Positions 37,459-47,073 are shown, counted from the stretch's first letter. The stretch: DNA of 64,000 nt from Cellulophaga fucicola (GCF_900119145.1 NZ_FPIY01000003.1:224299-288298); one strand, 5' to 3'. Notes: generated by a model not told the origin, from the sequence alone. Made by a program: numbers and translations.

Positions 37459-38271
37459 CTAATTCATAGAAAACTTTAAAAAAACAGGAAGGTGATCTGA
37501 TAGGTTTCTTCCTGCTTCCAAATTATTACAGGCTTTAATAAAATCTAGAACATTACCATCTAACTTTTTTATTTGTTTAGAGTAAAAAATATTATCTATT
37601 GCGTGGTTTAAATAATTGCCATTAGGACAGGTTCTTTTTAATGTTGTTTTTTTATTGGAAAGAGTTGCATTGTACCCTCTATTTTTTAACTGATTAAAAA
37701 CTACTTCTTTTTCATTTACATTAAAATCTCCAGCAATTAGTACTGGTGTAGAAAACGAGTTTAACACAAACTTAGATAGCGCCTTAATCTCTGTTTCTGG
37801 GTCTCTATTATAGGGTCTAGAATGAAAATTAAGTACTGTAAACTTTTCTTTACCTAAGTAAAAGTCTAACAAAAAAGGTTCTCTATCTATTTCTATATCT
37901 AGCTCCTTTACCAGCCGTCCTCTATTTTTAATTTTAATATGTTTTGTTTTCCAAATAAAGGCGTAACGCTCTGTTACATATTTAGAGCTATTAGTAGGGT
38001 TGCTAATTACATAGTCCCACTTACTACCTTTTCTATTTAAAATATCAGATAATTTAGCCACCGCTTGTGCACCTCCGTAGCCAGCAACAACCTCTTGTAT
38101 GGCAATAATATCATAAGTTTTAACAATCTCTGCTATACTATTTAACTCCTCGCTACTCTTTGTTTTTCCAAAATCTCTAATGTTCCAAGAAACTAATTTA
38201 ACTTCTTCCGTTTGCGAGAATACAGTTAATCTAATTGTAACAAAGAATAAAAACAATAACTTTTTTAACAT
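37459..38271 (-). CDS. Secreted endonuclease/exonuclease/phosphatase-family nuclease
   Basis: DNase I-like enzyme. 270 residues with signal peptide (to about 19, TVFSQ). Motifs: LVSWNIRDFG, IIAIQEV (metal-binding Glu), FHSRPYN, LIAGDFNVNE and the C-terminal LSDHLPVFLKF with the catalytic His. Family members are extracellular DNases or phosphodiesterases; export suggests DNA or nucleotide scavenging. The start region shares a divergent intergenic gap with the DUF1508 gene that contains copy B of the palindrome. Confidence 0.87.
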   Translation of the reverse strand: MLKKLLFLFFVTIRLTVFSQTEEVKLVSWNIRDFGKTKSSEELNSIAEIVKTYDIIAIQEVVAGYGGAQAVAKLSDILNRKGSKWDYVISNPTNSSKYVTERYAFIWKTKHIKIKNRGRLVKELDIEIDREPFLLDFYLGKEKFTVLNFHSRPYNRDPETEIKALSKFVLNSFSTPVLIAGDFNVNEKEVVFNQLKNRGYNATLSNKKTTLKRTCPNGNYLNHAIDNIFYSKQIKKLDGNVLDFIKACNNLEAGRNLSDHLPVFLKFSMN

Positions 38272-38346
38272 CTATAATTTATTTTAAATAGCTAAAGTAT
38301 AACAAAAGTCTGCTAACCTTTTACGTAAATACGTATTTAGCATAGC

Positions 38347-38366
38347 CATTACGGATATCCGTAATG
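38347..38366. promoter_or_regulatory. Shared palindrome, copy B (perfect)
   Basis: CATTACGGATATCCGTAATG is a perfect 20-base palindrome. Bases 38349-38367 match copy A (34390-34408) at 17 of 19 positions. It lies between the nuclease (minus) and DUF1508 (plus) genes. A TAnnTTTG-type core (TAAATTTG, 38386-38393) starts 20 bases to the right, so a bound protein could control transcription toward DUF1508. Confidence 0.6.
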
Positions 38367-38430
38367 CTTTATTATTTTATGGTTCTAAATTTGCTTTGTT
38401 ATTACTAACATATATAACACAAATGGTATT

Positions 38431-38487
38431 AGGTCTGCTTGCTAAAAAGGTAATGGGGGAAGTTATCCAATTTAGCAAGTAAGACCT
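38431..38487 (+). other. Long hairpin upstream of the DUF1508 gene
   Basis: CTTGCTAAA/TTTAGCAAG (9 pairs) continues, after a small bulge (G against TA), into AGGTCT/AGACCT (6 pairs). The loop is 24 bases (38447-38470), the same length as in the hairpin downstream of copy A. No T-run follows, so it is not a typical terminator; a structured 5' leader is likely. Confidence 0.55.
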
Positions 38488-38557
38488 CTACTTTACGCAA
38501 TTCTCTAATATAGTGTAAGTTATTAGTACAAATCTATATTCTCTACCCACAACTACT

Positions 38558-38905
38558 ATGACTAAGCCTTACTACGAAGTAAAAAAGACTATTACTAATA
38601 CGTTTTACTTTAACCTTAAAACAAGTGAGGATGAAATAATATTATATGGCGAAACTTGCAAAACTCTTAAACTATGCAAGCAGCAAATAATTTTTATTAA
38701 ACAAAATGCATACGATTATGACTGCTACCAAAGTAAAATAACAAAAAATAATAAGCACTATTTTAATCTTTTGCAAAAAGAAGATATTATACTTGGACAA
38801 AGTAATAAGTACAACACTTTAGAAGAAAAAGAACTAGCTATAGCCGCCGTAATGTTATATGCTACTGTTGCTACAATTGATTTTTTAAATGAGAGTGATG
38901 AGTAA
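38558..38905 (+). CDS. DUF1508 (YegP-like) small protein
   Basis: 115 residues with two short alpha-beta repeats of the YegP kind: TFYFNLKTSEDEIILYGETCKT followed by QIIFIKQNA, and HYFNLLQKEDIILGQSNKYNT followed by a helix (EKELAIAAVML). The usual glycines of DUF1508 are partly replaced, so the match is by pattern. No signal peptide, so cytoplasmic. The role of the family is unknown. Preceded by the palindrome and hairpin described for this region. Confidence 0.55.
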   Translation: MTKPYYEVKKTITNTFYFNLKTSEDEIILYGETCKTLKLCKQQIIFIKQNAYDYDCYQSKITKNNKHYFNLLQKEDIILGQSNKYNTLEEKELAIAAVMLYATVATIDFLNESDE

Positions 38906-38981
38906 TTAAAAGAAATAAAAAACTATTCAAGTTTAATTGCCACATACAACTTACTAAAACCCTTGCTGATTTTCTGTTCAG

Positions 38982-39000
38982 TTTTTATTTCCTAAATTAG
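38982..39000 (+). promoter_or_regulatory. Recurrent promoter-like motif, copy 1
   Basis: TTTTTATTTCCTAAATTAG. Near-identical copies occur at 40756-40774 and 42763-42781. The end TAAATTAG resembles the TAnnTTTG promoter core. It precedes the broken DUF2200 gene by 58 bases. Confidence 0.4.
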
Positions 39001-39058
39001 ATACTCATTCACACAGTATTTTTACACAAACCGTTAGCACTCATTAAACATTAAATAA

Positions 39059-39447
39059 ATGAAAGTTACAGCTGAAAAAAATGAAAAAGTTGCTAATATG
39101 ATATTTGCATCCATTTATCCTCTTTACCTAAATAGGCTGGAGAAAAATGGAAGAACAAAAGAAGAACAAAAGAAGAACTCAATCAAGTAATTAAATGGTT
39201 TACTGGTTTTGATGAAAATGCTTTACAAACACTTATTGATGAAAAAGCAACCTTTAGAACTTTTTTTCAAAAAGCCAAAATACATCAAAACGCACACTTA
39301 GTTAAAGGAGTCGTTTGTGGCTATAGAATTGAAGAAATAGAGGATGAGTTTGAACTGTACAAGCAATGTAGACGTATGGAAAAACTTATTGATGAATTAG
39401 CGAAGGGTCGTAAAATGGAAAAAATTATGAGAACAGAAAAGAAATAA
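39059..39447 (+). pseudogene. DUF2200 gene disrupted by an 11-base tandem duplication
   Basis: Frame 1 reads MKVTAEKNEKVANMIFASIY...RLEKNGRTKEE, then runs into a stop at 39188. The correct continuation is in another frame: LNQVIKWFTGFDEN...HLVKGVVCGYRIEEIEDE...KLIDELAKGRKMEKI, the typical DUF2200 C-terminus. The break falls at 39151-39172, where AAGAACAAAAG is present twice in tandem. Removing one copy restores a continuous reading frame of about 125 residues with the normal sequence GRTKEELNQ. It may be a recent mutation, a contingency switch or a sequencing or assembly error. Confidence 0.85.
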
Positions 39448-39796
39448 ATTACTCTTAACTATATAAAGCAAAACCAATGACATTAATATAGTACAAACTA
39501 TAAATGAGTATTAAAAAAGCGTATAACATTTAGGCAAATCAATATCACACAAATAAAAATTAGACATAAGATTTACTCTATTTAAGATTTTATTTCTAAT
39601 TTAGTCTAGATACCACACAACAATATGTAAATAAGCATTTTACACTCATTAAAATAGGTCTTTATGAAAAAATATTTATATTAAATATTCTCTTTTTATT
39701 TCTTGGCCACAATGTTAAAAATCAAAAGGCTACTTTATTAAAATAAAAATTGTTCTTTTAGAGAAAAATACTCGTACACAAAATCAAAACTATAAA
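39448..39796. other. 349-base intergenic stretch without a gene
   Basis: AT-rich sequence between the broken DUF2200 gene and the GH114-type lipoprotein. No reading frame with family resemblance, no strong hairpin and no consensus promoter was found. A loose relative of the recurrent motif (TTTTATTTCTAATTTAG) occurs near 39588-39604. Confidence 0.5.
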
Positions 39797-40621
39797 ATGA
39801 ATCGTATCCTCTTAGTTGCTATAATATCCATTTTAATTTCTTGTAACCAATCTGATAATTCGGAAGAAGCTCCAACTTTAAATAGCGCTATTCCCATTTA
39901 TAACCAAGCCTATAATGAAAATTTTGAACCAGATAAAATTGAAGATATTCTTGTAAATGCAAAAAACGGATATGTTTTACTTGACCCATTTGCAGATAAT
40001 GTTTCTGCTTCAATTGCAGCAATAAAGGCAAACGGAAATGAGGTTGGCGCCTATATTAGCATTGGTACAGGTGAAAACTACAGAGATGACTTTACTAAAA
40101 TGACACCTTTTTTAGTAACTACATCTTGGGGAGAGTGGCCAGATGAATATTTTGTAAATTCTACAACCACTGGCATACTAGATATAATGAAAGCACGTAT
40201 AGACCAAATAGCCTCTTGGGGCTGTGATTGGGTCGAATTTGATAATATGGATTGGTGTTATGATGATGAATTAAGGGCTACTTATGGGTTTCAGGTTACA
40301 GAAGAAGAGGGTATAGCTTATTATCAAGAACTCTGTGATTATGTTCACCTAAAAGGAATGAAATGTATGGCTAAAAATTTGGTAGAACACGCTTCTAATT
40401 TTGATGGTGTTTTATATGAATCTTATAGCAATGATAAAAATTGGTGGAACCAATCTGGAGCTCAAAGCTTTTTAGACTCAGATAAACTGGTTATCATAAA
40501 CCATTATAACGAAACCAATTGTGGCCAAGTGTATTCTGAATATAAAGGTATTTACAATTCTGATTTATCCTTTATCTGTGAAGATGCCAATTTGCAAAAA
40601 TATGTTCACTATAACGAGTAA
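39797..40621 (+). CDS. GH114-type endo-alpha-1,4-polygalactosaminidase-like lipoprotein
   Basis: 274 residues, lipoprotein signal with lipobox LISC (Cys16). The TIM-barrel pattern matches the glycoside-hydrolase GH114/TM1410 family: strand-end acids in YVLLDPFAD, the AYISIGTGENYRDD segment, the central CDWVEFDNMDW with probable catalytic aspartates, and CMAKNL and GVLYESY later on. The characterised GH114 enzyme cleaves galactosaminogalactan; substrate here is unproven, and many family members have no known activity. It stands alone, with more than 340 bases of noncoding sequence on either side. Confidence 0.75.
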   Translation: MNRILLVAIISILISCNQSDNSEEAPTLNSAIPIYNQAYNENFEPDKIEDILVNAKNGYVLLDPFADNVSASIAAIKANGNEVGAYISIGTGENYRDDFTKMTPFLVTTSWGEWPDEYFVNSTTTGILDIMKARIDQIASWGCDWVEFDNMDWCYDDELRATYGFQVTEEEGIAYYQELCDYVHLKGMKCMAKNLVEHASNFDGVLYESYSNDKNWWNQSGAQSFLDSDKLVIINHYNETNCGQVYSEYKGIYNSDLSFICEDANLQKYVHYNE

Positions 40622-40982
40622 TTCTAGTATCAAAAAAAAGTCATTATTGTTTTACTAGGTCTGCTTTTGTGTAAAAAGAACTCGTGTAAAAAATCATAAA
40701 ATTTGTAATTAGTTGCTAGTTATTATTTAATAATTTTTTTTAGAGTTTTGCCTTATTTTTATTTACTAAATTAGGTATTTATAATTCTACTTTTTATCCT
40801 AGTCACTAAATTGACTACGACTTTGTTCTTAGCATAACTACGTATTTTTTTAACTTAATAAAAAAGAAAATTGATAAACATCATTAATATCAATCTCATA
40901 GCAGACATAAAGACTAACTTTTAAATAAAGTTTGTAGAATTAGAATAGAAAACAGATAGCTGCTATTATACTATATAAAATT
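40622..40982. other. 361-base intergenic stretch with motif copy and small palindrome
   Basis: Contains the recurrent TTTTTATTTACTAAATTAG motif at 40756-40774 and a small inverted repeat TAGTCA-N6-TGACTA shortly after it (about 40800-40817). No coding sequence was recognised. The region would be the upstream control region of the MscS gene. Confidence 0.5.
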
Positions 40983-41888
40983 ATGGAAATATTTGAAAAT
41001 ATAAGTAAGTGGATGAATGAACATCCTGTTTCTACAAATATTATTAAATATTTAATTTGGGCTGTATTTATATTGTTTATAATTGCTTTTCTAAGACGAC
41101 TTTTAAGAAAAAAGCTACCAGACACAGGAGTAAGATACAAATCTCAAAAAGCAGTTGAATTTTTTGGCTATGTACTGCTATTAATAATTACAATATCTTT
41201 CTTTACAGGTAGTATCAAGGACTTTGCACTCGCTGTCGGGTTTCTTACAGCTGGCATTACAATAACACTACAAGAGTTAATTCTAAGTGTAGCTGGCTCT
41301 TTCTATATCTTTTTTGTTGGTGTATACAAGCCCGGAGACAGAATAGAAATTAATAATATAAAGGGAGATGTAATTGATATTGATAGCGTATACACAACTA
41401 TGATGGAAATTGGAGAATGGGTTTCTAGTGATAATTATAGTGGTAGAATTGTTAAGTTAAGTAACGCCTTTGTTTTTAAAGGACCTGTATATAATTATTC
41501 TAAAGACTTTCCTTTTGTTTGGGACGAATTTAATATTCCTATAAGATATGGTTCTGATGTAGAATTAGCCAAAGCTATTGTAGTAAAAATTGCTTCTGAA
41601 ACCTTGTCTGAATATGTATCAAAATCTATATCAGAATGGAGCCAAGTTGTAAACAAATTTTATATTGAAAATGCCGAAGTCGACCCTACTTTAGCAATAA
41701 CTATGACAGATAATTGGATACAGTTTAATCTGCGTTATATAGTAGATTATAAAAAAAGGAGATACACAAAAAGTATATTAAATGAGTTAATTGGAAAAGA
41801 AATTCAAAAGACAGACGGCAAAGTAAAACTAGCTTCTACTACTTTTGAAATTGTTCAAATACCTAATATTAACATAAAAAAAGAATAA
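40983..41888 (+). CDS. MscS-family mechanosensitive ion channel
   Basis: Pressure-relief channel of the inner membrane. 301 residues with two N-terminal hydrophobic segments and the pore-lining helix region FALAVGFLTAGITITLQELILSVAG near residues 80-105, followed by the beta domain (YKPGDRIEINNIKGDVIDI) and the mixed C-terminal domain (WDEFNIPIRYGSDVELAKAI). It is small-channel sized, with no extra N-terminal helices. Confidence 0.88.
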   Translation: MEIFENISKWMNEHPVSTNIIKYLIWAVFILFIIAFLRRLLRKKLPDTGVRYKSQKAVEFFGYVLLLIITISFFTGSIKDFALAVGFLTAGITITLQELILSVAGSFYIFFVGVYKPGDRIEINNIKGDVIDIDSVYTTMMEIGEWVSSDNYSGRIVKLSNAFVFKGPVYNYSKDFPFVWDEFNIPIRYGSDVELAKAIVVKIASETLSEYVSKSISEWSQVVNKFYIENAEVDPTLAITMTDNWIQFNLRYIVDYKKRRYTKSILNELIGKEIQKTDGKVKLASTTFEIVQIPNINIKKE

Positions 41889-41974
41889 AAAATAGTGCAA
41901 AACAGCGTGTTTAATTAATTATTTGGCAGGGTCCTGTTTACGTAATTACTACTCCTAATTTGAACAAAATTAAA

Positions 41975-42691
41975 ATGGAAGAAAAAACAGATGAATTAGA
42001 CCACTATTTAGACAATCACTATATACATCGTAGTAATTGGTTAAGAGCTGCTGTCCTTGGAGCTAATGACGGAATTTTATCAACAGCAAGTATTGCAATT
42101 GGTGTTGCTGCTGCAAGTAACTTAAGAGAACCTGTTATTTTGGCAACATTAGCTGGGTTGGTTGCTGGCGCTTTATCTATGGCCGCTGGAGAATATGTTT
42201 CTGTAAGTTCGCAAACAGATGTTGAAAAAGCTGATATTGAACGAGAAAAGAAAGAATTATTTGAGATGCCAGAAATTGAATTACAACGACTAGCTGAAAT
42301 TTATGAAAAAAGAGGTTTAAAAAAAGAAACAGCCTTAACAGTAGCTAAAGAATTAACGGAGCACGATGCTTTAGGAGCACATATTAGAGACGAATTAGGA
42401 ATTAACGACATTAGTCAAGCTAAACCTATACAAGCTGCATTTGCTTCTGGCGCAGCATTTACAGTTGGTGGGTTACTTCCTTTTTTAGTAACGCTCTTTC
42501 TGCCATTAAAAAGTATGGAATATTCTCTTTACAGTTTTGCCCTATTTTTTCTTATTATTTTAGGTGCATTAGCAGCTAAAACAGGCGGCTCTAGTATTAA
42601 AAAAGCTATTGTTAGAATTACATTCTGGGGAACTGTTGCAATGGGACTAACTGCTCTAGTTGGTTATATTTTTAACGTAAATGTTGGGTAA
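41975..42691 (+). CDS. VIT1/CCC1 family iron or manganese transporter
   Basis: Family members move Fe2+ or Mn2+ out of the cytoplasm. The start at the ATG 41975 (MEEKTDELDHYLDNHYIHRS) gives 238 residues; a TTG at 41960 is possible but unlikely. Landmarks: LRAAVLGANDGILSTASIAIGVAAAS in the first helix, AGALSMAAGEYVSVSSQTDVE in the second, then a cytoplasmic helical segment rich in Glu (metal binding) and three C-terminal helices. Lies 86 bases after the MscS gene. Confidence 0.9.
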   Translation: MEEKTDELDHYLDNHYIHRSNWLRAAVLGANDGILSTASIAIGVAAASNLREPVILATLAGLVAGALSMAAGEYVSVSSQTDVEKADIEREKKELFEMPEIELQRLAEIYEKRGLKKETALTVAKELTEHDALGAHIRDELGINDISQAKPIQAAFASGAAFTVGGLLPFLVTLFLPLKSMEYSLYSFALFFLIILGALAAKTGGSSIKKAIVRITFWGTVAMGLTALVGYIFNVNVG

Positions 42692-42762
42692 ACACTACCT
42701 ACAATTAACACTAATACTTAGTTTTTGTTCTCTCACAATAAAACTCCAGTTTTTCTATTCAG

Positions 42763-42781
42763 TTTCTATTTGCTAAATTAG
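42763..42781 (+). promoter_or_regulatory. Recurrent promoter-like motif, copy 3, before the cupin gene
   Basis: TTTCTATTTGCTAAATTAG, ending 33 bases before the cupin ATG. Similarity to copy 1 extends further left (TTCAGTTT preceding both), about 30 bases overall with few mismatches. The distance to the ATG suits a promoter. Confidence 0.45.
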
Positions 42782-42814
42782 GAGCTTAAACACAAAACAG
42801 TAAAGCTATAAAAA

Positions 42815-43186
42815 ATGGAAAGATTTAGTAAAAAATACATCAGCACAAAAGAACTAGAATGGGAAAAACTTGGTGGTGGAGTATCAAGAAAGTTCTTAGG
42901 TTACGATAACCAAATTATGATGGTAAAAGTAAAGTTTGAAAAAGGTGCATTAGGAGCGCCTCACCAACATTTTCATACACAAGCTACTTTTTGTGTTTCA
43001 GGTAAATTTGAATTTGAAATTGATGGAGAAAAGAAAATCGTAGAAGCAGGAGACGGTGTCTATATTGAACCTAATTTATTACACAGTGCTGTTTGCCTAG
43101 AAGAAGGAATGTTAATAGACACATTTAGCCCTGTAAGAGAAGATTTCTTAAGTGGTGGCGGTGTATCTTATTTTGGAGATAAATAG
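42815..43186 (+). CDS. Small cupin-domain protein
   Basis: 123 residues forming a single beta-barrel cupin. The two metal-binding motifs are clear: GAPHQHFHTQATFCVSGKFEF (two His, then Glu position) and the second motif ending EPNLLHSAV with its His. Such stand-alone cupins often act in stress or sugar metabolism; no specific role can be assigned. Confidence 0.85.
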   Translation: MERFSKKYISTKELEWEKLGGGVSRKFLGYDNQIMMVKVKFEKGALGAPHQHFHTQATFCVSGKFEFEIDGEKKIVEAGDGVYIEPNLLHSAVCLEEGMLIDTFSPVREDFLSGGGVSYFGDK

Positions 43187-43202
43187 TCTTAAAAAATTAC
43201 AA

Positions 43203-43236
43203 ATGCGTAGTACTGCTTACTTGCACTGCTACGCAT
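43203..43236. repeat. Hairpin after the cupin gene
   Basis: ATGCGTAG and CTACGCAT form an 8-base perfect stem around an 18-base region that can pair weakly inside. It may act as a terminator, although no T-run follows directly. Confidence 0.4.
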
Positions 43237-43316
43237 ATACTACTCTTTACCTACACACATTACTGTATTTAAATATCTTACCCAAATTAAAGGCTATATA
43301 CATAGCAAAATAGTAT

Positions 43317-44435
43317 ATGAAACTAAAAGCAGTAATAATTACTCTAATAGGGCTTTGTTCTACTTTAAATGCGCAATCGAAAAAAGAAAATAACCTTAAC
43401 TCTATAATTACCAGTTTTGCAAACAGTATAAAAAAAGACATAGAAGAAGATAATACTAAAGGCAGTATATCTATTGCTATAGTAAAAGGAAATTCTATTA
43501 TTTGGTCTGGTGCTTATGGGTATGCGGACTACAATAACAATTTAAAGGCAGATTCCGCAAGTATTTATCGTACAGGATCTATCTCTAAATCTTTTACAGC
43601 CTTTTTAATGATGCAACTGGTTGAAGACGGAACTATTAAATTAGATGACCCAATAGAGAAGTATTTGCCAGAGATTAGTGAACTAAATGGTTATTCAGAT
43701 GCAACAAAAATCACTTTTAAACATTTAGCCAGTCATACATCTGGATTAATTAGAGAACCCAAATTAAAGAATGCTGCCTCTGGTACTATTGAAGAATGGG
43801 AAAGTAAAGTTTTACAATCAATTCCAAAAACATCTTTTAAATATAAGCTTAGAGAACAATACAGCTATTCTAACATAGGCTACGCAATTTTAGGATTAGC
43901 CATTTCTAGAGCCGCAAAAAAATCGTTTATAACATTGGTTAAAGAGAAAATATTTAATCCGTTACATATGACCAATAGCTTTTTTATTGTACCCAAAGAC
44001 AGAATAACTCATCTTGCAAAAGGTATGGACACCTCTTCTGCTGGAAAAAATAACTCCAAAGCAGAACTAGAGCATAAAGGTCGAGGATATAAGGTACCAA
44101 ATGGTGGTATTTATGCTACACCTAATGATTTAGCAAAATTTGCGGCAGCTAATATGGGATATACAACATTACTAAGCAAGCATAGTTTAGACACAATGCA
44201 AAGCAAGCATACGCCAGAAGAAAATTATGGCTTAGGCTTTTTTCTTTATCAAGATAGTAACGTTTCTACAGTTGGCCACGGCGGAGGAGTTGCAGGTTAT
44301 ACTTGCTGTCTTTTTTTTGATAAAGAAAGCCAGTACGGAGTAATCTTAATGCGAAACTATAATAACGGCAATACTAAACTTATTTCAGCTTCTAAAGAAT
44401 TAATTAGAAAATTGAAAAGCCCCTCTAAAAATTAG
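43317..44435 (+). CDS. Serine hydrolase, class C beta-lactamase-like
   Basis: Exported serine hydrolase of the beta-lactamase/D-alanyl-D-alanine-peptidase (PF00144) fold. 372 residues with signal peptide (to about 20, STLNAQ). The SxxK motif is in TGSISKSFTAF near residue 90, the YxN-type motif is YSYSNIGYAIL near residue 181, and the third motif is GHGGGVAGYT near the C-terminus. Likely a periplasmic peptidase or esterase rather than a dedicated resistance enzyme, because class C lactamases in resistance differ in these loops; this is inference. Confidence 0.82.
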   Translation: MKLKAVIITLIGLCSTLNAQSKKENNLNSIITSFANSIKKDIEEDNTKGSISIAIVKGNSIIWSGAYGYADYNNNLKADSASIYRTGSISKSFTAFLMMQLVEDGTIKLDDPIEKYLPEISELNGYSDATKITFKHLASHTSGLIREPKLKNAASGTIEEWESKVLQSIPKTSFKYKLREQYSYSNIGYAILGLAISRAAKKSFITLVKEKIFNPLHMTNSFFIVPKDRITHLAKGMDTSSAGKNNSKAELEHKGRGYKVPNGGIYATPNDLAKFAAANMGYTTLLSKHSLDTMQSKHTPEENYGLGFFLYQDSNVSTVGHGGGVAGYTCCLFFDKESQYGVILMRNYNNGNTKLISASKELIRKLKSPSKN

Positions 44436-44451
44436 TTTAGAGAGGCTTTTT

Positions 44452-44452
<1 letters not shown>
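44419..44452. terminator. Convergent terminator between the serine hydrolase and rtcB
   Basis: GCCCCTCTAAA and TTTAGAGAGGC pair with one mismatch across a 6-base loop; a TTTTTTT run follows on plus. The hairpin includes the stop codon of the hydrolase and ends at the rtcB stop, so it serves both genes. Confidence 0.85.
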
Positions 44453-45987
<1,535 letters not shown>

Positions 45988-45989
45988 TT

Positions 45990-46991
45990 ATGTCCGTTAA
46001 CAAAAATGCTTTAATTAGGTATAAAACAATTGATAAATGCCTTCAAAATAGATACCGTAAATGGACATTAGAAAGTTTAATATCTTCTTGTTCTGATGCA
46101 CTTTATGAATATGAAGGAAGAGAAATTAATGTGAGCAAGCGAACTATACAATTAGATATACAAATGATGAGGAGTGATAAACTAGGTTACAATGCTCCTA
46201 TAGTTGTTTATGATAAAAAGTTTTACAAATATGAAGATGAAAGCTTTTCAATAACTAATATTCCTTTAAATGAAAATGATATGAATGTGTTATCTGAAAC
46301 AGTTGAAATGCTAAAACAATTTAAAGATTTTTCACTTTTTAGTGAACTTGGTGGAATTATACAAAGGTTAGAAGACAAAGTATATTCAGAAAAAACTCAA
46401 CAGTCTTCAATTATTCATTTAGACAAAAATGAAAAATTAAAAGGACTTGAGTTTTTAGATGTTATATATCAAGCAATATTAAAAAAAATAGCAATAAAAT
46501 TAACTTATCAATCCTTTAAAGCAGAGACGCCCTCTGTAATTGGCTTTCATCCTTATATTTTAAAAGAATTTAATAATAGGTGGTTTTTAGTTGGTAGAAA
46601 ATCAGAACAAATTGTAACTTTTGCTTTAGATAGAATTATTAATATAGATTATGATACATCTATAGAATATAAATTAGATAATTTTGATGGCGACAAATAT
46701 TATAAAGATGTAATAGGGGTTACAGTTACTAATATTAGAGCAGAACGTATACAATTTTGGGTAGATAAAAATAACGCTCCATACGTAGAGACAAAACCTT
46801 TTCATAGGTCTCAAAGAATTATAGAAAAAACAGAGGATGGAGTTATTTTTAACATTTTTGTAAAAATAAATTTTGAGCTAGAAAGAATGATTTTAGGTTT
46901 TGGAGATTCTATAAAAGTTATTAAACCTAAAAAATTAAGAGAAAGAATACACTCAAAACTACAAAAGGCCAATAAATTATATGAAAAATAG
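45990..46991 (+). CDS. WYL-domain transcriptional regulator next to rtcB
   Basis: 333 residues with an N-terminal winged-helix region (about 5-75, YKTIDKCLQNRYRKWTLESL ... VSKRTIQLDIQMMR), a middle helical segment, the WYL domain (about 155-225, AIKLTYQSFKAETPSVIGFHPYILKEFNNRWFLVG) and a C-terminal WCX-like extension. WYL domains bind nucleic acid or nucleotide ligands in several systems. Divergent to rtcB, so it most likely controls rtcB in response to RNA damage; this is inference from position. Confidence 0.85.
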   Translation: MSVNKNALIRYKTIDKCLQNRYRKWTLESLISSCSDALYEYEGREINVSKRTIQLDIQMMRSDKLGYNAPIVVYDKKFYKYEDESFSITNIPLNENDMNVLSETVEMLKQFKDFSLFSELGGIIQRLEDKVYSEKTQQSSIIHLDKNEKLKGLEFLDVIYQAILKKIAIKLTYQSFKAETPSVIGFHPYILKEFNNRWFLVGRKSEQIVTFALDRIINIDYDTSIEYKLDNFDGDKYYKDVIGVTVTNIRAERIQFWVDKNNAPYVETKPFHRSQRIIEKTEDGVIFNIFVKINFELERMILGFGDSIKVIKPKKLRERIHSKLQKANKLYEK

Positions 46992-47038
46992 AATTAGTAG
47001 TAATTTATATACTACTAATCGTTATTAAAACCAAAAAA

Positions 47039-47064
47039 GCCTTTACATTTCTGTAAAGGCTTTT
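47039..47064. terminator. Bidirectional terminator between the WYL gene and the tRNA
   Basis: GCCTTTACA TTTC TGTAAAGGC is a perfect 9-base stem with A-run on the left and TTTT on the right. It can terminate the WYL transcript on plus and the tRNA transcript on minus. Confidence 0.88.
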
Positions 47065-47073
47065 GTTTGCTTG

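Noticed and set aside
43317-44435. Antibiotic-resistance beta-lactamase
   Set aside because: The SxxK and later motifs place it in the broad serine-hydrolase family, but nothing identifies a dedicated resistance enzyme.
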